64,000 nucleotides of DNA, taken from Bacteroidota bacterium (GTDB lineage: Bacteria; Bacteroidota; Bacteroidia; NS11-12g; UBA9320). The number at the start of each line of letters is the position of its first letter. Position 1 is the stretch's first letter. This document shows, one piece after another, positions 1 to 7,763 of the stretch. The notes beneath the pieces were generated by a model. The model ran no database searches. It was not told the DNA's origin and saw only the letters and a program-made list of their open reading frames with translations. Where the stretch lies: assembly GCA_024679565.1 (NCBI GenBank), contig JAIBDD010000015.1, forward strand, positions 1 to 64,000, read 5' to 3'. Both the position numbers and the translations under genes were made by a program.

Positions 1-204
1 ATTACTATAAGATGCCTTAAAGTAAAATTATGGAGTATTAATCCGAATTTCTTCGGGCTATTCTCCAGTTGAAGGTAGGTTGCATACGTGTTACGCACCC
101 GTTCGCCGGTCTCAATAAGTGCAAGCACTTATCTACCCCTCGACTTGCATGTATTAGGCCTGCCGCTAGCGTTCATCCTGAGCCAGGATCAAACTCTTCG
201 TAGT
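1..204 (-). rRNA. rrs: 16S ribosomal RNA, 5' end only (partial)
   Basis: The reverse complement of positions 178-197 is the universal 16S start segment AGAGTTTGATCCTGGCTCAG. The bases that follow (GATGAACGCTAGCGGCAGGC and onward) are the normal first 200 bases of 16S. The gene runs off the left edge, so the rest of the rRNA operon lies outside the window. The mature 5' end is placed near 204 by analogy with other 16S genes, with an uncertainty of a few bases. It is transcribed away from aroB, from the promoter array at about 325-613. Confidence 0.97.
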
Positions 205-325
205 AAAAAATTGTTTGAATAAAATCTCAGGTTCTTTCTCAAATTAAAATTTGAGGGCTCGCTATTTCTATCAATATTTCAAAGAACTTACAATTTATAT
301 AAAACTAAATTGATTCGTTTTTTCA
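205..325 (-). other. rRNA leader with boxA-like element and hairpin
   Basis: Between the promoters and the mature 16S end the transcript carries a boxA-like GTTCTTTGAA (complement of about 278-287). It is followed by a perfect 7-bp hairpin, CTCAAAT/ATTTGAG with a 4-base loop (238-255). In rRNA operons such boxA and hairpin elements load antitermination factors and guide processing. The sequence match is seen directly; the antitermination role is inferred from other bacteria. Confidence 0.6.
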
Positions 326-331
326 GGGCTG

Positions 332-360
332 CAAAGCTAAAATCATTTTTACTTACAACC
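332..360 (-). promoter_or_regulatory. rRNA promoter P3 (proximal)
   Basis: Minus strand: TAGCTTTG (332-339) matches TAnnTTTG and is followed by CAGCCC. A GGTTGTA block supplies TTG (356-358), 16 bases upstream of the box. It is the promoter nearest the 16S gene. A fourth, degenerate copy lies at about 486-518: it has the TTTG (515-518) and the CAGCCC, but its -7 box is lost. Confidence 0.7.
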
Positions 361-425
361 TAAAGATTTTTATAAAATTTTCTAAAAAATTTCTCTTTAA
401 AAATCTCTCCCGTTTTAAGGGGCTG

Positions 426-453
426 CAAAGTTAATTTCATTTTCAATACAACC
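426..453 (-). promoter_or_regulatory. rRNA promoter P2
   Basis: Minus strand: TAACTTTG (426-433) matches TAnnTTTG exactly and is followed by CAGCCCC. The upstream block GGTTGTA carries a TTG (449-451) only 15 bases before the box, shorter than the 19 of P1. The -7 element is clear; the -33 contact is less certain. Confidence 0.7.
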
Positions 454-582
454 TAAAATAATTTTAATTTTTTTTAACCTTTTTTCAGGGCTGTTATTAA
501 ACTAAAACTACTTACAAAGAACAAGCGTTTTTTGAGTGGATTTGCCGGCTTTTTCAAGCACTACCTCCCTCAAACGCGGCTG

Positions 583-613
583 CAAATCTAAAACGCTTTT
601 TCGTTACTACAAA
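583..613 (-). promoter_or_regulatory. rRNA promoter P1 (distal), full Bacteroidota consensus
   Basis: On the minus strand this reads TTTG (610-613), a 19-base spacer, then TAGATTTG (583-590), a perfect match to the Bacteroidota TTTG / TAnnTTTG promoter. It is followed by CAGCC, which recurs after every promoter of this array. It drives the 16S gene. Confidence 0.85.
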
Positions 614-718
614 CCTTTTTAAGTTTATTTCTAGAATAATTCACAATACACTGATAATCAGTACAATAAATTTAAAAATAATCAATCTCGAAATCCACCG
701 CTTATCCTTATACACCAT

Positions 719-726
719 TATCTTTG
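719..726 (+). promoter_or_regulatory. -7 box of the aroBAC promoter, leaderless spacing
   Basis: TATCTTTG ends four bases before the aroB ATG at 731. By the spacing seen at the SRP RNA promoter, transcription would start on the A of the ATG. No clear TTTG is seen at the -33 position. Confidence 0.6.
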
Positions 727-730
727 TGCT

Positions 731-1771
731 ATGGCTGTGCATTACATCACCTCAACACCCCAGGTTTTGAAATTATTAAATTCCTTAAAAAAGGGACAAA
801 CGTGTGTAATCACAGACCACCATTGCCTCGAACATTGTGTGGCAGCCTTATTTGACCATCCAGAGCGATTCGATCCAAAGATTTTCACCTTCCCTGCCGG
901 TGAAATAAATAAGACCTTGGATACCTTTTCTGAAGCGATAGATTTTTTAGCCCAAAACAACTTATCGCGTCAAGACCAAATAATAAATATAGGTGGTGGT
1001 GTAACAACTGACTTAGGTGGATTTGTTGCTGCTTGTTATAAAAGAAGTATTCCGTTTATTAATGTCCCTACATCTTTATTGGCTATGGTAGATGCCGCAC
1101 ATGGCGGAAAAGTTGGTGTCAATCACGGCAAACTAAAAAATTACATCGGTTCCTTTACAACTCCTTCACACACTATCATCTGTCCTGAATTCTTAAACAC
1201 ACTCCCAAAAGAGCACTTATTATCAGGGTTTGCAGAGATGTTAAAACATGGGATAATCTCTAGCAGTCGTTATTGGGATACCCTCAAGTCGTCATCCATT
1301 GAAAACCTATCACCATCCAACTGGATGAATCTCATTGAAGAAAGTATTCGTATTAAAACTGAAATAGTTCAAAATGACCCATTAGAAAAAGGCGAGAGGA
1401 AAAAACTCAATTACGGCCACACCGTTGGACACGCCATTGAATCACACTTATTGCATTCAGCCAGTCCTGTCCATCATGGTAATGCAGTTGCCGCGGGTAT
1501 GATCATAGAAGCCCATATTGCAATGTCTGCCGCTGGTTTAAACAAGCAATCTGTTGAAGACATTACGAACCAAATAATAGACCTGTATGGAAAAGTGCCG
1601 CTAGAACATGGAGATTTCGGCGCACTTATTGAACTCATGCAAGCAGATAAAAAAAATCATAGTGACAGTTTTCGAATGGCATTGCCTAAAAAGATTGGTG
1701 TCTGTGATTATGATGTACCGGTTAATGCAGAACTGATTAATAGGGCTCTACTTTATTATATAAACCTGTAG
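731..1771 (+). CDS. aroB: 3-dehydroquinate synthase
   Basis: Converts DAHP to 3-dehydroquinate, the second step of the shikimate pathway, in the cytoplasm with NAD and a divalent metal. The 346-residue length is normal for the family. The glycine-rich NAD segment GGGVTTDLGG lies near residue 90, followed by the family block VDAAHGGKVGVNHG. Metal ligands are visible in SGFAEMLKHG (Glu), LNYGHTVGHAIE (His) and HHGNAVAAGM (His). It is the first gene of an aroB-aroA-aroC cluster, with only one base before aroA. The ATG lies four bases after a TAnnTTTG box, so the transcript is probably leaderless. It runs opposite to the rRNA operon. Confidence 0.95.
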   Translation: MAVHYITSTPQVLKLLNSLKKGQTCVITDHHCLEHCVAALFDHPERFDPKIFTFPAGEINKTLDTFSEAIDFLAQNNLSRQDQIINIGGGVTTDLGGFVAACYKRSIPFINVPTSLLAMVDAAHGGKVGVNHGKLKNYIGSFTTPSHTIICPEFLNTLPKEHLLSGFAEMLKHGIISSSRYWDTLKSSSIENLSPSNWMNLIEESIRIKTEIVQNDPLEKGERKKLNYGHTVGHAIESHLLHSASPVHHGNAVAAGMIIEAHIAMSAAGLNKQSVEDITNQIIDLYGKVPLEHGDFGALIELMQADKKNHSDSFRMALPKKIGVCDYDVPVNAELINRALLYYINL

Positions 1772-1772
1772 C

Positions 1773-2948
1773 ATGCGTGTATCCTATCACAACAAATCAT
1801 ACATAAGACCAATTCAAGTACCTGGTTCTAAAAGCATTACCAATAGGTTACTAATCCTTAAGCATTTGTTTTTTGACAACATGCACATTGATAATGCTTC
1901 GGATAGCACGGATTCGTTGTCTCTTAGAAAATCCCTGTTTAATCAGAAAGATGGTGTAACCAAGTTTCACGTTGAAGATGGAGGTACAACCTTGCGCTTT
2001 TTAATATGTTATCTCGCAAGGACGAATACCGCTTCTTACGTCACCTGTGGATCTAAACTGTTCCAGAGGCCACACGACGACCTTATAACAACATTAAATA
2101 ACATAGGTTTTGATGTAGAAAAAACGCGAGATGGGTTTACCTTAAATCCGGTTGACTTAGCTAACATCTCTGCCCAATGGGACGTTGACATTTCAAAATC
2201 TAGCCAGTTTGCTACGGCATTACTGTTAATTGCGCCATCACTAAACAAACCTATCACGTTGTCGCTTAATGGCCGTCCTGTAAGTATTGGCTATTTTGAT
2301 CTAACCGTCGGTTTGATGCAAGATTTAGGTTGCTCAATTAAACGCATCGAAAATTCGCTCACCATTCTTCCAATGGAGAAAAACGCAAAAACATTGCTTG
2401 CCACTGTTGAGGCAGACTGGAGCACTATTTCTTATTTTGTTGCTATTGCGAGACTATCAAACCACAGCCTAACGATTCAAAACGTTAACGAAAACTCGTT
2501 ACAGCCAGACGTAAACATATTGGAATTTGCAAAAATGATTGGCATTGATTATGCCTTTAACGATTCTAACCTCATCTTACATCCAACAACTCCCTATACA
2601 TATCCAAAGGAAATCAGACGTGATTATACCAATTGCCCAGACATTGCTTTAACCGAACGGGTCATATGCAAAGCACTTGGAATTGAAATAACCGCTACTG
2701 GAACCGAACATTTAAAATACAAAGAGAGTAACCGTAGTGAGGTTATTGAACAAGAGTTGTCCAAATTTAACCAGGCCACGCCAGAGCTTCATACCCACAA
2801 CGACCATAGGGTAGCAATGTGCTTAACGGCCTTATCTATTATTAAGCCAATACAATTAGACGACATAAGTGTTGTTTCAAAATCATTTCCCGATTTTTGG
2901 CAAGAAGTTTCTAAAATAGGCATCTACTTAATCCCCGACAATGGCTAG
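1773..2948 (+). CDS. aroA: 3-phosphoshikimate 1-carboxyvinyltransferase (EPSP synthase)
   Basis: Transfers enolpyruvyl from PEP to shikimate-3-phosphate, the sixth shikimate step. The N-terminal signature VPGSKSITNRLLIL holds the PEP/phosphate-binding lysine. SSQFATALLL, the aspartate in ADWSTISYF, the block KYKESNRSEVIEQE and the C-terminal NDHRVAMCL are all in family order. At 391 residues it is somewhat shorter than the usual 425-430, as is common in Bacteroidota. The ATG follows the aroB stop by one base, and the last eight bases overlap aroC, which suggests translational coupling. Confidence 0.94.
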   Translation: MRVSYHNKSYIRPIQVPGSKSITNRLLILKHLFFDNMHIDNASDSTDSLSLRKSLFNQKDGVTKFHVEDGGTTLRFLICYLARTNTASYVTCGSKLFQRPHDDLITTLNNIGFDVEKTRDGFTLNPVDLANISAQWDVDISKSSQFATALLLIAPSLNKPITLSLNGRPVSIGYFDLTVGLMQDLGCSIKRIENSLTILPMEKNAKTLLATVEADWSTISYFVAIARLSNHSLTIQNVNENSLQPDVNILEFAKMIGIDYAFNDSNLILHPTTPYTYPKEIRRDYTNCPDIALTERVICKALGIEITATGTEHLKYKESNRSEVIEQELSKFNQATPELHTHNDHRVAMCLTALSIIKPIQLDDISVVSKSFPDFWQEVSKIGIYLIPDNG

Positions 2949-4011
2949 TAATCAATTTGGCACGCACTTTTCTGTTACATCTTTTGGCGAATCTCACGGC
3001 AAACACATCGGAGTAGTTATTGATGGGTGTCCGTCAAACATCGTTATTGATGAAGCCCATCTGCAACAAGAGCTTTCAAGAAGAAGACCCGGACAGAGTG
3101 AGGTAACCACGTCGAGATCAGAGCAAGATATTTTTGAAATCACATCAGGTGTGTTTAATGGCAAAACGACGGGAGCCCCTATTGCGATTTTGATTCCCAA
3201 CAAGGATGCTCGTTCAAAAGACTATAGCGAACTAGAAGATATTTATCGGCCTTCGCATGCTGATTTTACGTACAAAAAAAAGTACGGACATAGAGACTTT
3301 AAAGGAGGCGGTAGGTCATCTGCCAGAATTACAGCTGGCTGGGTGGCTGCAGGTGCGCTTGCAAAGCAAATTCTTGCGACACATTTTGACATTGAAATTT
3401 CGGCGTATGTGAGCCAAATTCATTCCATCAAATGCCCCAAATCCATAGATTATTCTGCAAATGCGATTGAAGACTCGTTAGTGCGTTGCCCAGATGACAC
3501 CTCTAGCAGAAAAATGATAGAGGCAATAAACGCAGCTAAAGAAGAAGGTGATAGCCTTGGGGGAATTGTGAGTTGCGTCATAAAAAACTGCCCCATTGGT
3601 GTTGGAGACCCGGTGTTCAGAAAGCTAAATGCCCAACTAGCCCATGGACAATTTTCCATTAATGCGGTTAAAGGATTTCAAATTGGTAGCGGGTTCAGCT
3701 CAATTGTACAAAAAGGAAGTGAACTCAACGACGAATGGACTTATGACGACGGCAATTACACAACAAAAACCAACAACTCTGGCGGTATTCAAGGCGGTAT
3801 ATCCAATGGCATGCCGATTACGTTCGACACCGCATTTAAACCGACATCAACGATATCCAAAGAACAAACCACCACAAATAATCAAGGTGACCTTGTGGAT
3901 TTAAAGATGCAAGGCAGACACGACCCCTGTGTTGTGCCCAGGGCTGTACCCATCGTTGAAGCGATGGCGGCGCTGACATTAATCGACTTCTTGATTCATC
4001 GTTGCCCATAA
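2941..4011 (+). CDS. aroC: Chorismate synthase
   Basis: Makes chorismate from EPSP using reduced FMN; this is the last shikimate step. The N-terminal signature HFSVTSFGESHG, the block GRSSARITAGWVAAGALA and the C-terminal DPCVVPRAVPIVEAMAA are hallmarks of the family. The 356-residue length is normal. It overlaps aroA by eight bases in another frame. Having aroB, aroA and aroC together gives three of the seven pathway enzymes in one transcription unit. The neighbour after a 52-base gap has its own promoter-like box. Confidence 0.96.
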   Translation: MASNQFGTHFSVTSFGESHGKHIGVVIDGCPSNIVIDEAHLQQELSRRRPGQSEVTTSRSEQDIFEITSGVFNGKTTGAPIAILIPNKDARSKDYSELEDIYRPSHADFTYKKKYGHRDFKGGGRSSARITAGWVAAGALAKQILATHFDIEISAYVSQIHSIKCPKSIDYSANAIEDSLVRCPDDTSSRKMIEAINAAKEEGDSLGGIVSCVIKNCPIGVGDPVFRKLNAQLAHGQFSINAVKGFQIGSGFSSIVQKGSELNDEWTYDDGNYTTKTNNSGGIQGGISNGMPITFDTAFKPTSTISKEQTTTNNQGDLVDLKMQGRHDPCVVPRAVPIVEAMAALTLIDFLIHRCP

Positions 4012-4051
4012 ACATTTCGGCCTCATCGATTAGATAAATTGTTGGAATACT

Positions 4052-4059
4052 TATTTTCG
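4052..4059 (+). promoter_or_regulatory. -7 box of the DAACS transporter gene, leaderless spacing
   Basis: TATTTTCG (one mismatch to TAnnTTTG) ends exactly four bases before the ATG at 4064, the same distance as for aroB and the carboxylase gene at 36608. Confidence 0.45.
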
Positions 4060-4063
4060 GCAA

Positions 4064-5473
4064 ATGAAAAAAATTGCGTTGCATTGGCAGGTGGTGATTG
4101 CCTTACTTCTGGGTTTAGCCTATTCGTATTTTGCAGTTTACACAAACTCTGAATCCTTCCCAATCAATCAATTTACAAGCGACTACATCTCCCCTTTTGG
4201 CAAAATATTCATCAACATCCTAAAGATGATTGCCGTACCACTTGTTCTATTTTCAATTATTGCAGGCATTGTCAACTTAAAGGACGTTAAAAAACTGGGC
4301 AGAATTGGCACAAAGACGTTACTTATATATGTAGGCACTACACTTACAGCTGTAACCATTGGTTTACTTGTGGTAAATCTTTGGAAGCCAGGAGCCAATG
4401 TGAATCAGGAAACGAGACTGGAGAAACGGATTGAGTACGAGTTATGGCTAGAGTCAAATCCAGATATCAAAAGGTTGGACACCATTTGTGTTTCGTGTAG
4501 ACCTGAAAACGCATTGCTCGTTGCTGAAATAAAATCAGACTCGACTCGGGACGACCTGAGCGCTGATGTCAAAAAGAAAATGGCCGACGCTGCAAAAAGC
4601 AAGGCCGAAGGGCCATTATACCCTCTAGTTGATGCCGTGCCTTCAAACATCTTTTACGCTATGGTCGAAAATAAGATGCTACAAATCATCTTTTTCTCCA
4701 TATTTTTTGGAATCGTACTGATTCAACTGCCCAAGAAGCAAACAGAATCAATGGTAAACTTGGTAGAAAGTGCTAATGTCGTTTTTGTTCGAATGGTTGA
4801 AATTGTAATGATAGCAATGCCCTTTTTCGTTTTCGCACTGATGGCAGGCACCTTGGTCAATATTGCTGGTGAGGACATTACCAAACTATCAGATTTACTT
4901 AACTTCTTGCTTCAATACAGCACAGCTGTTGTGATTGGATTGGTAATTATGGCAGGCGTCATTTATCCAATCTTAGTGAAAGTTTTTGGTAACGGGATGG
5001 GTTTCAAAGCATTTTTTAAAGGAATAAACAAAGCCCAACTCACTGCATTTAGTACAAGTAGTTCTGTGGCCACGTTACCAGTAACGATGGAGTGTGTTCA
5101 CGACAATTTAAAAGTTCCTGAAAGTACCACGAGTTTTGTTTTACCCATTGGGGCCACAGTTAATATGGATGGCACAAGTTTGTATCAAGCTGTTGCGGTG
5201 GTTGCTTTAGCACAACTGCATATGGTTGATTTATCTATTGCACAACAATTGGTTATAGTCATTACAGCAACACTCGCAAGTATCGGTGCTGCAGCTGTAC
5301 CAAGCGCCGGTTTAGTTTTGATGATATTGGTTCTTGAAAGTGTTGGGCTAAATCCAGCATGGATTGCATTGATCTTGCCAGTTGACCGAATATTGGACAT
5401 GTGCAGAACAGTTGTAAATGTAACTGGAGATGCTTCTGTTTCGGTTATCGTAAGCTCGGACGAAGCACAGTAA
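4064..5473 (+). CDS. Dicarboxylate/amino acid:cation symporter (DAACS family)
   Basis: Inner-membrane secondary transporter that takes up glutamate, aspartate or C4-dicarboxylates with Na+ or H+. Family marks are the serine-rich re-entrant motif FSTSSSVATLPVT, NMDGTSLYQ in TM7 and the C-terminal block DRILDMCRTVVNVTGD. The substrate cannot be decided from sequence alone. A long hydrophilic insert lies between TM3 and TM4, roughly residues 105-185, rich in charged residues and with a CxxC (CVSC). It is longer than in the E. coli homologue. At 469 residues the protein is a little long because of this insert. Confidence 0.9.
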   Translation: MKKIALHWQVVIALLLGLAYSYFAVYTNSESFPINQFTSDYISPFGKIFINILKMIAVPLVLFSIIAGIVNLKDVKKLGRIGTKTLLIYVGTTLTAVTIGLLVVNLWKPGANVNQETRLEKRIEYELWLESNPDIKRLDTICVSCRPENALLVAEIKSDSTRDDLSADVKKKMADAAKSKAEGPLYPLVDAVPSNIFYAMVENKMLQIIFFSIFFGIVLIQLPKKQTESMVNLVESANVVFVRMVEIVMIAMPFFVFALMAGTLVNIAGEDITKLSDLLNFLLQYSTAVVIGLVIMAGVIYPILVKVFGNGMGFKAFFKGINKAQLTAFSTSSSVATLPVTMECVHDNLKVPESTTSFVLPIGATVNMDGTSLYQAVAVVALAQLHMVDLSIAQQLVIVITATLASIGAAAVPSAGLVLMILVLESVGLNPAWIALILPVDRILDMCRTVVNVTGDASVSVIVSSDEAQ

Positions 5474-5628
5474 AGTGTTAAGGATATTGCCTTGATGGCA
5501 ACCTAAATCTTACTTTTATCTGTCATTGACTTCCAAACTGTCCTACATTGCAAGTGTTGTGTTAAAATAATATGTGACGTCAGCGTTTTGATATTTAAAT
5601 TGCATATTCGCCGTTTTATTTACGTTCT

Positions 5629-7749
5629 ATGAGAATATTTCTACTTCTTTTTGGCCTATCTTCATTAGGAATCTCCGGTTTCGGACAGCATGTTCAATGC
5701 GGCACCGACCAATTTGTTGACGAGCAAATTCAGAACAACAAACAAAAAGCAGAGTCGATTTATTCTGTACCTGACGCTATTTTAAACTACCCAGGTAAAA
5801 TTCATGGTAAAAAAGCAGTGGTCACAATTCCAGTCGTTTTTCATGTCATTCATGAATACGGGCCGGAAAATATTAGCAAGGCTCAAATTTTGGATCAGAT
5901 GCGTATCCTAAACGAAGACTTTCGACGCAGAAATGCAGATACGTCAAAAACAAGAGCTATTTTCAAATCAATAGCCGTCGATTGCGAAATTGAATTCAAA
6001 ATGGCAACCAAAGATCCAAAGGGTAACTGCACTGATGGTATAACACGCACAGAGTCAAACTTGACAAATGGTGGTGACGAAGAAGCTAAAAAAATAATTA
6101 AATGGGACCAATCACAATACCTCAATATTTGGGTGGTTAAAAAGATTGGTCGAGCTGCAAACATTTTAGGCTATGCGGTATTGCCAACCTCTAACGACAA
6201 GTCAGGTGATGGCATCATTTTAAGGGCAGCATACGTGGGGAGTATTGGCACTGGAAGTAAAGAATATGCTGGAAGAACCTTAACACATGAAGTTGGTCAT
6301 TATCTAGGTCTTTGGCATCCATTCCAGAACGCTCAACACGATGCAAATGGCGACCCTATTCCGGATTGCGGCTCATCTAATTGTCAGCGAAGCGGCGATT
6401 GGATCTGTGACACGCCACCCGTTTTAAGTGCTTCTTTTGGTTGCAATACGGCAAGAAATTCATGCACGAATGATGCTCCCGACCTTTTAGATCAAATGGA
6501 GAATTTTATGGATTATGCTGATGGTAATTGTGCGAACATGTTTACCAGAGATCAACGAACGCGAATGCTTGGCTACCTGAACAATACGGGAAACTTTGGA
6601 CGCGCTAGTCATATTTCAGCTGCTACTGCTAACGCCACTGGTATCAACATAACAAATCCTTGCGCACCGAAAGCGGATTTTCATGTGAAAAACTTACAAA
6701 CCATTATTTGTGAAGGAAATGCCCTTGAATTTATTGACATGTCGTGGAACGGTGACATAGTAGATCGCGTTTGGACATTTGAAGGTGGATCACCAAGTTC
6801 GTCGACTTTTCAAAATCCAACGGTAACTTATAATACCCCTGGCACCTATAAAGTTACCTTGAAGGTAACAAATTCACAGGGATCATCGGAAACCACAAAA
6901 ACGGAGTTTATTGAAGTTCAAGGGTCTGTTGCCGAATTGGCCAGTCCATTTCTAGAGACTTTTCAAAGTCCTTTTTCGGAGTTTACATGGAAAAAAGAAA
7001 CAAATGGTGCTTACGGTTGGGAGCGTCTTGACAAAACAGGATACGACAAATCATTTGGTGTGGTTTGCAATGTGGATGACAATACGCCAATAGGAAGTCA
7101 ATATTCATTGGTGTCGCCCAACTTTGATTTAAGCCTGCACAAAGACCTAAGCCCTGTATTAAGTTTCCGCACTGCCTATTCTATGCGCCAAACTGGTTCA
7201 GCTGGCGAACGTGTTGTCATATATGGTTCTGTCGACTGTGGTGAAACATGGCGTGTACTTAAATCATTAATAGGAATCACAACATTGAGTTCTACCAATA
7301 ATTTTATTCCGGATTGGACACCAAGCACCAATAGCGATTGGAAACTTCAAGTGGTCAACTTAGATCAGTTTGGTTTTGCATCAAGCACCAACTTAATCTT
7401 GCGTTTTGAAGTAACAACCAACGCTGGTAACTCGGTATATATCGATGACATTAATGTAGATCGAAATGTTTTATCAACAAGGAATAAGACTATGGATGCG
7501 ACTCAGTTCAACCTTGTCCCCAACCCGTCAGAAGGTCAATTTAGGGTAGAACTTAATTCGCAAAACGAAAGAATCAACATTGACGTATTGGACGTACTTG
7601 GACAAAAAGTACAAACTTTGAATGCAACGCCGAACGCAAATGGTCGTGTTAACCAGGAGGTTTCTGTTTATCAATCGGGCCTATATTTTGTACGCGTTCA
7701 TGGAAAAAACATAGATTTCACGAAGAAAATTATAATAACCAAATATTAA
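5629..7749 (+). CDS. Secreted M43 (pappalysin-type) zinc metalloprotease with PKD domain and T9SS sorting tail
   Basis: A signal peptide (about residues 1-19, ending at GFGQ) is followed by a catalytic domain. The zinc motif HEVGHYLGLWH places ligands at H220, H224 and H230 and the catalytic glutamate at E221. The Met-turn region NFMDYADGNCANMF follows, as in M43 enzymes. A PKD domain lies near residues 345-435 (VWTFEGGSPSS, TPGTYKVTLKV), then a jelly-roll region that ends in YIDDINV. The last 75 or so residues (LVPNPSEGQF to KKIIITKY) are a type A T9SS C-terminal domain. The protein is expected to cross the outer membrane by T9SS and be released or anchored. It is probably extracellular and digestive; the substrate is unknown. 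Confidence 0.9.
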   Translation: MRIFLLLFGLSSLGISGFGQHVQCGTDQFVDEQIQNNKQKAESIYSVPDAILNYPGKIHGKKAVVTIPVVFHVIHEYGPENISKAQILDQMRILNEDFRRRNADTSKTRAIFKSIAVDCEIEFKMATKDPKGNCTDGITRTESNLTNGGDEEAKKIIKWDQSQYLNIWVVKKIGRAANILGYAVLPTSNDKSGDGIILRAAYVGSIGTGSKEYAGRTLTHEVGHYLGLWHPFQNAQHDANGDPIPDCGSSNCQRSGDWICDTPPVLSASFGCNTARNSCTNDAPDLLDQMENFMDYADGNCANMFTRDQRTRMLGYLNNTGNFGRASHISAATANATGINITNPCAPKADFHVKNLQTIICEGNALEFIDMSWNGDIVDRVWTFEGGSPSSSTFQNPTVTYNTPGTYKVTLKVTNSQGSSETTKTEFIEVQGSVAELASPFLETFQSPFSEFTWKKETNGAYGWERLDKTGYDKSFGVVCNVDDNTPIGSQYSLVSPNFDLSLHKDLSPVLSFRTAYSMRQTGSAGERVVIYGSVDCGETWRVLKSLIGITTLSSTNNFIPDWTPSTNSDWKLQVVNLDQFGFASSTNLILRFEVTTNAGNSVYIDDINVDRNVLSTRNKTMDATQFNLVPNPSEGQFRVELNSQNERINIDVLDVLGQKVQTLNATPNANGRVNQEVSVYQSGLYFVRVHGKNIDFTKKIIITKY

Positions 7750-7763
7750 AGACAAAGAGGAGA

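Noticed and set aside
486-518. A fourth full rRNA promoter
   Set aside because: The TTTG (515-518) and CAGCCC are present, but the -7 position reads TTTAATAA rather than TAnnTTTG, so it is noted only as a degenerate copy.
3644-3904. Open frames inside or antisense to aroC, alaS, atpA and other core genes
   Set aside because: They are shadows of strongly supported genes, with no start context, domain or codon pattern of their own.
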